DNA of 6,699 nt from Methanosphaera sp. (lineage in GTDB: Archaea > Methanobacteriota > Methanobacteria > Methanobacteriales > Methanobacteriaceae), in contig JAJQHG010000137.1 in NCBI GenBank assembly GCA_021199865.1, positions 1-6,699 on the forward strand. The letters run 5' to 3'. Below, piece by piece: positions 1 through 5,925 of the stretch; the stretch's first letter is position 1; every line of letters begins with the position of its first letter. The notes under the pieces were generated by a model. That model ran no database searches. It was not told the DNA's origin and saw nothing but the letters and a program-made list of their open reading frames with translations. Made by a program: the position numbers and the translations under genes.

Positions 1-56
1 ATCTATTTTTTTCAAAAATGTTTTATGAATATTTTATAGTTATAATATTAATGATA

Positions 57-107
57 ATTTAATTAAAAAATTAGTCTAAATAAAAGGGAGGTTAGAGATG
101 AATAGAG
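57..107 (-). terminator. fprA 3' end: C-rich element plus T-tract
   Basis: After the fprA stop the minus strand reads TAACCTCCCTTTT (complement of 82-94), then a six-T run (complement of 65-70) within AT-only DNA. There is no clear hairpin. U-rich tracts terminate archaeal transcription, so this is the likely fprA terminator. The 13-base element is repeated exactly after sor. Confidence 0.5.
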
Positions 108-1364
108 TTATTCTTCATCATCAACTAGTTTTGTGATCTCACCAGCCATTTTAACACCTAGATCAAAGCATTTCTTTAGGTCTTCATCATTAGGTACATA
201 GTTAATTTCTAGGTTATCAATCATCTCAAAACCTGCATTAGCCATTTGTTCATTTAACCATTGTGGACCTTTTCCACTCCAACCATATGATCCAAATGTT
301 GCACCTAATCTCTTAATACCTGTACGTGCAAACTCAAGTTCATCAGTATATAATAATACATCTGCAATACTAGGGAATACTTTGTTAAATAGTGTAGGTA
401 CACCCATAAGTACTGCTTGACTTTCAAGTATATCCTTAACTATTTCACTACGTTCATCCTCTTTTAAGTAGTGCATCTTTACATCTATGCCCTCAGACAT
501 TAATCCTTCTGCAATAGCATGTGCCATATACTGAGTAGAGAAGTGCATTGTATCATATATTAATGTTGCCTGTTTTTTCTGACATACACCAGATGCCCAG
601 TTTTGGTATGCTGATATTATTTTCATAGGATCTGTCCAGATCTGTCCATGTGATGGTATGATAGTATTAATCTTCTCTAGTAATCCTAGTTCTACTACTT
701 CATTAAGCTTGTTGACTAGTAATGGTGTGAGTGGTGTTAATAGATTTGCATAGAATTTCTGTGCAGCCTCCATTAATACAGATTCTGGTATTTCATAGTC
801 AAATCTTTCTCTGTAACATAAGTGTTGTCCAAATGCATCATTAGAGAATAGTATTCCATCATCCTCTAGGAAACTGAACATACTATCAGGCCAGTGTAAC
901 ATTTTAGCATCAAGGAATGCAAATGTTTTACTTCCAACCTTTAGAGAATCACCAGTTTGAACTGTTACAAACTCTGCACCCTCAAGTTTAGGGTAATGTT
1001 TAATTAATCCAGTCTTTGCTACAGGTGTACAGTAGATTGGTGCATCAGGGAATCTTTCATGTATCTCTACTAATGCTCCACTATGATCCTTCTCTACGTG
1101 GTTTTGTATGATGTAATCTATTTTGATTTCATCTTTGCCCTGGTCTTTGAATGCATCCTCTATTCTACCCCACATCTGTGCGGAGTATACTTCTCCAGGA
1201 TATACATTATCTATTAATACACATTCATCATCAGAGAATACTAGAAATGCATTGTAGGATGTACCATTAAGTGTGTATCCATGATATTCTCTTCTATCCC
1301 AGTCTAATGTTCCAACAAAGTATATGTCATCTGTTATTTTAGGTGCTTGTGCTTTAAATTTCAT
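108..1364 (-). CDS. fprA: F420H2 oxidase (class A flavodiiron protein)
   Basis: This cytoplasmic enzyme reduces O2 to water with electrons from coenzyme F420H2 and protects the methanogen from oxygen. The 418-residue length fits the family. Residues 1 to about 255 are a metallo-beta-lactamase-like domain carrying the whole di-iron ligand set: H89, E91 and D93 in the HxExDH motif, H157 in LHWPD, D176 in SND and H239 in PSHG. Residues from about 265 to 410 are a flavodoxin-like domain, with a phosphate-loop-like segment TMHFST at 272-277 and the SYGWSG segment at 359-364 that contacts FMN in the family. There is no C-terminal rubredoxin or flavin reductase extension, which fits direct use of F420H2. 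The start is supported by AAGGT six bases upstream. It lies downstream of sor on the same strand but has its own TATA-like element in the 112-bp gap. F420H2 as donor is inferred from family and lineage; an NO reductase role is the alternative. Confidence 0.95.
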   Translation of the reverse strand: MKFKAQAPKITDDIYFVGTLDWDRREYHGYTLNGTSYNAFLVFSDDECVLIDNVYPGEVYSAQMWGRIEDAFKDQGKDEIKIDYIIQNHVEKDHSGALVEIHERFPDAPIYCTPVAKTGLIKHYPKLEGAEFVTVQTGDSLKVGSKTFAFLDAKMLHWPDSMFSFLEDDGILFSNDAFGQHLCYRERFDYEIPESVLMEAAQKFYANLLTPLTPLLVNKLNEVVELGLLEKINTIIPSHGQIWTDPMKIISAYQNWASGVCQKKQATLIYDTMHFSTQYMAHAIAEGLMSEGIDVKMHYLKEDERSEIVKDILESQAVLMGVPTLFNKVFPSIADVLLYTDELEFARTGIKRLGATFGSYGWSGKGPQWLNEQMANAGFEMIDNLEINYVPNDEDLKKCFDLGVKMAGEITKLVDDEE

Positions 1365-1428
1365 TTAATTACCTTATATTGTTATTTATTAACTATTTCT
1401 ATATTAATTTCACATGTTTTTCAATAAT

Positions 1429-1440
1429 AATTATATAATC
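1429..1440 (-). promoter_or_regulatory. Probable fprA promoter (TATA box)
   Basis: The minus strand has GATTATATAATT here, a good archaeal TATA element. Initiation about 25 bases downstream would fall near 1408 and leave a leader of roughly 45 bases containing AAGGT six bases before the fprA ATG. It follows directly after the T-tract of the sor gene, consistent with separate transcription. Confidence 0.5.
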
Positions 1441-1446
1441 ATAGTT

Positions 1447-1475
1447 AAAAAAAGGGATTTTGAAAAGGGAGGTTA
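1447..1475 (-). terminator. sor 3' end: C-rich element plus T7 tract
   Basis: Just after the sor stop the minus strand has TAACCTCCCTTTT (complement of 1463-1475) followed by CCCTTTTTTT (complement of 1447-1456). The seven-T run is a plausible U-tract terminator for the rbr-sor transcript. No hairpin is evident. Confidence 0.55.
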
Positions 1476-1476
1476 T

Positions 1477-1845
1477 TTAAGATTGCCAAAGACCATGTTT
1501 AGTACAATACTCTTTAGCTTTAAGATCTTCACATTCAGGTATCTTAAATAATGCTTCTGGTTTATCTCCAGGATCTAAGTATTGTTTATGTACTTGACCA
1601 TCAGCAATAAGTTCAATCATTGCAATAAAATGATCTTCATCCATTGGGTGTTCTACTTCACCAACTGTTACAAGGTATCCATCATCTACTCTTGTAATAA
1701 CTGGTACGTGTTTTGCTTCACCTTCACCAGACTCTTTTGCTTCAACTTGGTTTAAGGAGCAGACATCTACACCTTCTCCTGGATAAATCATTTCTACTAT
1801 GCAACCACAATCTTCTACTTTAATAATCTTGTTTTTGCATGCCAT
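1477..1845 (-). CDS. sor: Superoxide reductase (desulfoferrodoxin family) with altered N-terminal iron site
   Basis: This protein reduces superoxide to hydrogen peroxide at a mononuclear iron centre, usually with rubredoxin as electron donor. The catalytic domain spans residues 40 to 122 and has the four His and one Cys ligands: H46 in KHVP, H66 in EHPM, H72 in DHF, C114 and H117 in YCTKHGLW. The N-terminal part (about 1-35) aligns with the desulforedoxin domain of two-iron desulfoferrodoxins, but its usual four cysteines are not intact. The first is V10, the second is kept (C13), the third is kept (C29) and the fourth is S30; C3 and C15 are extra. The conserved Glu before KHVP is A44, with a Glu one place earlier (E43). 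The protein is therefore probably a one-iron enzyme. A GTGAT ribosome-binding site lies four bases before the ATG. It follows rbr by 13 bp, so the two are almost certainly co-transcribed, which couples superoxide reduction to peroxide reduction. Confidence 0.92.
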   Translation of the reverse strand: MACKNKIIKVEDCGCIVEMIYPGEGVDVCSLNQVEAKESGEGEAKHVPVITRVDDGYLVTVGEVEHPMDEDHFIAMIELIADGQVHKQYLDPGDKPEALFKIPECEDLKAKEYCTKHGLWQS

Positions 1846-1858
1846 TTAAATCACTTAT

Positions 1859-2431
1859 TTAGAAGTCGTCTACTAACTTTTCAAAGTAACTGGATGGGTG
1901 TTCACAGATTGGACATTCCTCTGGTGGTTTTTCTCCTTTGTATACGAAACCACATTTTCTGCATACCCATGTAACTTCTTCGTCTCTGTCAAAGAATGTG
2001 TTACCTTCTACCATTGCTAGTAATTTAAGGTATCTTTCTTCGTGATGAGTTTCAACTGTACCTATGTTTCTTAGTTTAGCTGCTATTTTGCTGAGTCCTT
2101 CTTCTTCTGCTACTTTAGCAAATTCTGGGTACATGTTTGTTGCTTCATCATGTTCACCAGCTGCTGCTGATTTTAGGTTTTCAGCTGTTGTTCCATAGTC
2201 TAAGCATACATCTGTTTCTGTTGTGATTGTATCAGTATCTTCTTTTAATTCTTGGATAAGTTTGAATAATACTTTTGCGTGTTGATACTCGTTATCTGCT
2301 GTTAGTAAGAATATTTCTGCTATTTTTTCGTATCCTTCTTTCTTTGCAATTTTAGAATACATTGTGTATCTGTTTCTTGCTTGACTTTCTCCTACAAATG
2401 CTTTAGATAAGTTTTCTAATGTTTGTACCAT
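1859..2431 (-). CDS. rbr: Rubrerythrin (NADH/rubredoxin-linked peroxide reductase)
   Basis: Rubrerythrin reduces hydrogen peroxide to water in the cytoplasm of anaerobes. Residues 1 to about 145 form the ferritin-like four-helix domain with a complete di-iron set: E15 in GESQARN, E48 and H51 in NEYQH, E93 and E96 in GEHDE, and E127 and H130 in ETHH. Residues 153 to 190 are a rubredoxin domain whose single iron is held by C157 and C160 (CRKC) and C173 and C176 (CPIC). The 190-residue length is normal for the family. The start is fixed by a strong AGGTGAT ribosome-binding site, which matches the 16S anti-Shine-Dalgarno sequence and sits five to six bases before the ATG. It is the first gene of an rbr-sor unit, and the rubredoxin module might also serve as an electron source for the adjacent SOR (inference). 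The upstream region carries a TATA-like element and a perfect palindrome. Confidence 0.96.
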   Translation of the reverse strand: MVQTLENLSKAFVGESQARNRYTMYSKIAKKEGYEKIAEIFLLTADNEYQHAKVLFKLIQELKEDTDTITTETDVCLDYGTTAENLKSAAAGEHDEATNMYPEFAKVAEEEGLSKIAAKLRNIGTVETHHEERYLKLLAMVEGNTFFDRDEEVTWVCRKCGFVYKGEKPPEECPICEHPSSYFEKLVDDF

Positions 2432-2508
2432 TTTAAATCACCTTTATTATTATATGAATTTATTTTATTTTTTTTTATTTAACTGCGTATTAATTGTTAA
2501 TTTGATTT

Positions 2509-2523
2509 AAAATATATATATAC
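2509..2523 (-). promoter_or_regulatory. Probable rbr-sor promoter (TATA box)
   Basis: The minus strand reads GTATATATATATTTT here, the strongest TATA-like element upstream of rbr. Initiation about 25 bases downstream (near 2487-2490) would give a leader of about 55-60 bases, with AGGTGAT close to the ATG. The alternating TA run makes the exact box uncertain. Confidence 0.5.
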
Positions 2524-2560
2524 ATTACTATTACTGCCACGAATAAAGCTGTAACTAGTC

Positions 2561-2574
2561 CTATAAGCTTATAG
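2561..2574. repeat. 14-bp perfect palindrome upstream of the rbr promoter
   Basis: CTATAAGCTTATAG is fully self-complementary with no spacer. It lies about 40-50 bp upstream of the predicted rbr TATA box and just after the DUF2070 gene. It could be an activator or regulator site for rbr-sor. It also falls within the start-less membrane mini-ORF, so coding ancestry is an alternative explanation. Confidence 0.45.
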
Positions 2575-2603
2575 TGTGATGATATACTTTATTGAAATAA
2601 TAT

Positions 2604-2626
2604 ATTTATTAAAAAATAGGGGGAGT
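2604..2626 (-). terminator. DUF2070 gene 3' end: C-rich element plus T6 tract
   Basis: One base after the stop the minus strand has CTCCCCCTATTTTTT (complement of 2611-2625), then AATAAATA. The C-run followed by a U-tract resembles the 3' ends of sor and fprA and is the likely terminator. Confidence 0.5.
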
Positions 2627-4441
2627 TTAGAGTAATAACATTAATAATATTATAATTGCTACAATGATTATTAATGGTGCTAATATTGTAATTATTGATA
2701 TAATTGATGTTACTGTTGTAACTAAAGTATTAGTATTCTCTGGACCAACTGTTTTTATAAGAATTCTGATTGTTTTTGTTGCAACTTCTACTGGTTCAAG
2801 GTTATCTAATGCTTCAGGTATAAGATTTAGTATTGCGTCAGTTATTTCTTCTTTATGGAATGTTGCAACTGATGGTCCACCATTACGGAATGTGTTTACC
2901 ATATGTGTATCTGTGGTCATTATTTCTACTTGATTTATTAATGGGTATTTCTCCTGGATTAAATCTATTAATTCATCCCTATAACCCTGTTTCATGTTAT
3001 TTCCATCAATTACAACATATAATGAGTATTGCTGATTAACGCAAGTTATCATTATTTTAACACCACTTTCACCAATACCTTCAACAATAGGTATATCATC
3101 TAGTGGATTGTATGCAACACCCAGTTCTATAGGGTATTGTTCAAGTTTTTCAATCTTACTTACAGCATTCTCTAATTGTCTTACTCTCTGATGTCCAGGT
3201 AATAATTTCTCATAATTACTTTCTAATGAGTTATGACAGTCAACAAATAATACATCCTCTATATCTGTAATGTACTTAGCCTCATAGGATAGTGTTGATC
3301 CTACACCATAATCTATATCATCACCACTTAGTGGGGCAAATGTAGATAATAAGACTAAACCATTATTAAAATACTGATAACCTATTTTTGCATCATCTGA
3401 TTCTACACGCTTAAATTCACTAGCCATACTAGAGTACTCTAAATCCTTTAAGGATTCATTAATTGCATTAGTAATTTTACTTATCTCCTTTTTAGTTACA
3501 GGATTAAAGTCATGTGTAGCAGTTCCATGGGCTACAATTGTAAAGTCATCAAGTTGTTGGGCTAATATTGTTGGCATATTACCCCCACCAATACTTCCAA
3601 CAGGTCCTGGATGTACATTTGGTGAGATGAAGTTTGTTTTAACACCATCTTTGTTCTTGAAACTAACAATACCTACAGTAGTATCTATCTCTTCTCCAAT
3701 ATTATCAAATACAGTTTCTAAATCATCGGATTCTTCACTAAGATATGATGCAAATAAGTATATTAATTCTAATCCATCAAGTCCAAGATTATTTTTAAAG
3801 GGTCTCATAACCATTTGGATAAATGAGTATACTACTAATGAGAGTACTATTGCACCAAGGGTAAAATATAAATATACACTTATTATTGAGTTAAGTATCA
3901 TACTATCCTGTAGATATCTAACTAATACTAGCATACTTACTATTATTAGGGGATTGATAGCTGATATTATTAGAGCATATCCATATTTAAGCTTATAGAT
4001 TGTCCATATTATAAGTGTATTAATAGCATATGCCATTATTAGTCCAATAATTAATAAGCTTAGACTAACATCTAATCTTGTAAAATATGTTAATGTAGTA
4101 CCAAGAATATAAAATACAACAATAATCATTAATGTGATTAATGATAGAAACATTGTATGCTTCATTTTCGAATGCACTGGTTGTGTAATGTTAATTATTT
4201 TCTGTTCTAATCCACCAACAATCATAGATGTTAAACCAAATAGGAAGAATGTCTCTGTACCATTCATGAAGAATATATAGACAAAATCATGAAAGGATAA
4301 TCCTGGCTCTAAAACTCCCTCAATAATTCCTGCAAAGAAACTGATTATAATTATTAGTAATATGGATGTTTCTAATGAGGGAACTCGTAGAATGTATTTT
4401 GTTAATTCTGTTGCTTTTTTTGAAACTGTCATATTTTTCAT
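2627..4441 (-). CDS. DUF2070 family archaeal membrane protein
   Basis: This is a 604-residue predicted integral membrane protein of the DUF2070 family, which is widespread in methanogens and other euryarchaea and has no established function. The N-terminal part has about six hydrophobic segments (roughly 26-43, 52-76, 97-116, 127-148, 155-176 and 183-210). A large soluble region follows at about 215-565, and a very hydrophobic tail ends the protein (about 572-604). The soluble region has clusters of conserved-looking polar residues: HPGP at 277-280, GGGNMP at 285-290, HGT at 305, HDFNP at 310-314, DCHN at 401-404 and DTHMVN at 511-516. These resemble a metal or active site, but no reaction can be assigned. 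The ATG at 4439-4441 has only a weak GGAA upstream; a second Met at codon 4 has no better site. It is divergent from fumB, has its own TATA-like element, and ends in a C-rich plus T-tract element directly after the stop. Confidence 0.88.
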   Translation of the reverse strand: MKNMTVSKKATELTKYILRVPSLETSILLIIIISFFAGIIEGVLEPGLSFHDFVYIFFMNGTETFFLFGLTSMIVGGLEQKIINITQPVHSKMKHTMFLSLITLMIIVVFYILGTTLTYFTRLDVSLSLLIIGLIMAYAINTLIIWTIYKLKYGYALIISAINPLIIVSMLVLVRYLQDSMILNSIISVYLYFTLGAIVLSLVVYSFIQMVMRPFKNNLGLDGLELIYLFASYLSEESDDLETVFDNIGEEIDTTVGIVSFKNKDGVKTNFISPNVHPGPVGSIGGGNMPTILAQQLDDFTIVAHGTATHDFNPVTKKEISKITNAINESLKDLEYSSMASEFKRVESDDAKIGYQYFNNGLVLLSTFAPLSGDDIDYGVGSTLSYEAKYITDIEDVLFVDCHNSLESNYEKLLPGHQRVRQLENAVSKIEKLEQYPIELGVAYNPLDDIPIVEGIGESGVKIMITCVNQQYSLYVVIDGNNMKQGYRDELIDLIQEKYPLINQVEIMTTDTHMVNTFRNGGPSVATFHKEEITDAILNLIPEALDNLEPVEVATKTIRILIKTVGPENTNTLVTTVTSIISIITILAPLIIIVAIIILLMLLL

Positions 4442-4487
4442 TTTCCGAAATGTTGTTTAATATTAATCTATTTTATTAATATTTTAG

Positions 4488-4502
4488 TTATATAATAAAA
4501 GA
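4488..4502 (-). promoter_or_regulatory. Probable DUF2070 gene promoter (TATA box)
   Basis: The minus strand reads TCTTTTATTATATAA here. Initiation about 25 bases downstream (near 4468) would give a leader of about 27 bases. The weak ribosome-binding site of this gene (GGAA) fits a short-leader message. Confidence 0.45.
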
Positions 4503-4562
4503 TTTATGTAACTTAATAAATTAATTTAACTTATAAGTAAATACTATTATTGAGTAATAACA

Positions 4563-4577
4563 GAATATAATATAATG
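4563..4577 (+). promoter_or_regulatory. Probable fumB promoter (TATA box)
   Basis: GAATATAATATAATG is TATA-like, with a purine-rich element just upstream (ACAGAA) that could serve as the TFB recognition element. Initiation would be near 4597, giving a leader of about 20 bases with the AAGGGG ribosome-binding site. Confidence 0.5.
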
Positions 4578-4578
4578 A

Positions 4579-4601
4579 ATTATTAGAATTGTTCTAATAA
4601 T
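4579..4601. promoter_or_regulatory. Perfect 10-bp inverted repeat over the fumB start site (operator candidate)
   Basis: ATTATTAGAA, a TTG spacer, then TTCTAATAAT form a perfect two-fold symmetric site of 23 bp. It sits between the TATA box and the ribosome-binding site, across the expected transcription start, which is where archaeal repressors commonly bind. As RNA, only the downstream half would be transcribed if initiation is near 4597, so a DNA-level operator is more likely than a leader hairpin. Confidence 0.5.
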
Positions 4602-4616
4602 AAATAAGGGGTAATT

Positions 4617-5144
4617 ATGGAATATGAACTAAATACACCATTAAATGATGATGACATTAATAAGTTAACAGCTGGTGATACAGTATATATTACTGGTAAA
4701 ATTTATACTGCTCGTGATAGTGCTCATAAGAGAATATTAGAAGAAGGTGCACCTATTGACTTAGAAGGAGTAGCATTGTTTCATGCTGGTCCAATAATTA
4801 AGAAGGATGCTGATGATGACTATGAGATTGTTGCTATTGGTCCAACAACTAGTATGCGTATGAATCCATATGAGCCAGAGGTATTATCTATGGGTGTTAA
4901 GGCAATTATAGGTAAGGGTGGTATGGATAGTGATACACAGAAGGCATTAGTTGATAATAACTGTGTATTCTTAACAGCTGTTGGTGGCTGTGCAGCACTA
5001 TATGTTAATAACATTAAAGAAGTTAGTAATGTTAAATGGTTAGATCTTGGTATGCCTGAGGCTATTTGGGAGTTAGATGTAGAAAGATTTGGTCCATTAA
5101 TAGTTACAATGGATTCTAATGATAATAATTTATATAAACGTTAA
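4617..5144 (+). CDS. fumB: Fumarate hydratase class I, beta subunit
   Basis: This is the C-terminal-domain subunit of the two-subunit iron-sulfur fumarase, which interconverts fumarate and malate in the partial TCA cycle methanogens use for biosynthesis. The 175-residue length is normal for the split form. Visible family motifs are TARDSAH at 31-37, FHAGPI at 55-60, GPTTSMRM at 75-82, KGGM at 100-103 and GGCAAL at 123-128. By analogy with one-chain class I fumarases, T77 or T78, R81 and K100 would lie in the active site. The [4Fe-4S] cluster is held by the alpha subunit, whose gene is not in this window. An AAGGGG ribosome-binding site lies five bases before the ATG, and a TATA box and a perfect inverted repeat lie just upstream. 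A PsbP-like gene begins 12 bp after the stop. L-tartrate dehydratase beta is the related alternative, but fumarase is the expected role in this lineage. Confidence 0.93.
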   Translation: MEYELNTPLNDDDINKLTAGDTVYITGKIYTARDSAHKRILEEGAPIDLEGVALFHAGPIIKKDADDDYEIVAIGPTTSMRMNPYEPEVLSMGVKAIIGKGGMDSDTQKALVDNNCVFLTAVGGCAALYVNNIKEVSNVKWLDLGMPEAIWELDVERFGPLIVTMDSNDNNLYKR

Positions 5145-5156
5145 AAAGGAGTATAA

Positions 5157-5801
5157 ATGAAACTTAAAAATATTTTATTAATATTACTTGTTATAGCATC
5201 CATTGTCTTAATAGCAGGATTTTTTGTAATGTCTCCTACATATATTAGTTCAAACAATGATGTTAAACACTATGAGGATAATGATATATCATTTGATCTT
5301 CCATCAACATGGACAGTATCGGACTATGATAATGCATTATTGACACCCTTCCTAGGTAGTAGTCCATCAACAATAACTGTAGCTCCAAATAGTGACAATG
5401 AGTATAGTTACTATAATGGTAGTGTTGATGAATTGTCTAATGGTACAGTACTTAATACTAGTACTACTAATGCTACTGATGTTGTAATTGTTCAAACTGA
5501 AATATCTCGTATGGATGAAATATCTGATAACTATACATTAGAGGAAGCTTATAAGTCTGATAGTATTTATGGTGTTATGGGTGGTACAAGTAGTTTTGAA
5601 TTAGTAAATTCTACCTCTACACAGATTAATGGTATGAATGCTTATCAGTTTGTCTATACTGTTTCATATACAACATATCAAGATACATGGATAGAGTATA
5701 ATGGACACTATTATAGAATCTTAAATCATGCACCTACATCAGTGTATGATACAGCTGAAAGTCAATTTAATGTCATATTAAATAGTTTCCAAGTAAAATA
5801 G
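5157..5801 (+). CDS. Membrane-anchored PsbP-like surface protein
   Basis: This 214-residue protein has a short basic N-terminus followed by one hydrophobic segment (about 5-27), so it is probably anchored in the membrane with the rest outside the cell. The segment at 38-57 (HYEDNDISFDLPSTWTVSDY) and the later HYYRIL at 184-189 fit the PsbP/Mog1-like fold found in many methanogen surface proteins of unknown function; this assignment rests on pattern only. The outer part is rich in Asn, Ser, Thr and Tyr and has six N-glycosylation sequons (N87, N95, N100, N105, N125 and N151), as expected for an archaeal cell-surface glycoprotein. There is no lipobox cysteine; the protein contains no Cys at all. 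AAGGAG lies five bases before the ATG and the gap to fumB is 12 bp, so the two are likely co-transcribed although no functional link is obvious. A hairpin terminator follows. Confidence 0.75.
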   Translation: MKLKNILLILLVIASIVLIAGFFVMSPTYISSNNDVKHYEDNDISFDLPSTWTVSDYDNALLTPFLGSSPSTITVAPNSDNEYSYYNGSVDELSNGTVLNTSTTNATDVVIVQTEISRMDEISDNYTLEEAYKSDSIYGVMGGTSSFELVNSTSTQINGMNAYQFVYTVSYTTYQDTWIEYNGHYYRILNHAPTSVYDTAESQFNVILNSFQVK

Positions 5802-5828
5802 GTTTGTAATATTTACTAGTATTTATTT

Positions 5829-5880
5829 ATCTACATTAACTATGTAGATTATTCTCTTTTTTTAACTCTTTTTCTTTTCG
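5829..5880 (+). terminator. Hairpin plus T-tract terminator after the fumB operon
   Basis: ATCTACAT (5829-5836) and ATGTAGAT (5842-5849) form a perfect 8-bp stem with a 5-base loop, TAACT. A T7 run follows at 5857-5863, then further T-rich clusters to about 5878. It begins 27 bases after the stop of the PsbP-like gene and looks like a bacterial-style intrinsic terminator. Confidence 0.65.
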
Positions 5881-5925
5881 TGTTTAACTGGTTTTAATAA
5901 GTATTTTTATTCTATTTTGGTAATT

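Larger units (their letters stand above)
2490..2585 (-). pseudogene. Start-less mini-ORF for one membrane helix (possible relic or small protein)
   Basis: On the minus strand a frame stays open from a TAA at 2589-2591 to a TAA at 2490-2492. It has no ATG, GTG or TTG near its beginning. Counted from an ATA codon at 2583-2585 it would give 31 residues: a short polar head (SSHYK), one hydrophobic helix of about 18 residues (LIGLVTALFVAVIVMYIY) and a polar tail (NQINN). The composition is typical of a small single-span membrane protein. The segment is clearly richer in G and C than the surrounding intergenic DNA, which suggests coding ancestry. No ribosome-binding site precedes it. A single change of ATA to ATG would restore a start, so it may be a decayed gene, a gene with an unusual start, or chance. 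It lies between rbr and the DUF2070 gene on their strand, and its 3' end overlaps the predicted rbr TATA box. Confidence 0.3.

Noticed and set aside
2664..3039. Two plus-strand open frames inside the DUF2070 gene
   Set aside because: They lie opposite a clear 604-residue coding frame, lack family motifs and credible ribosome-binding sites, and mirror its codon pattern.
3627..3998. 123-codon plus-strand open frame inside the DUF2070 gene
   Set aside because: It is antisense to the soluble and membrane parts of the DUF2070 protein, with no recognisable domain or start signal.
4820..5014. 64-codon minus-strand open frame inside fumB
   Set aside because: It is opposite the conserved fumarase motifs, so it is a shadow of fumB.
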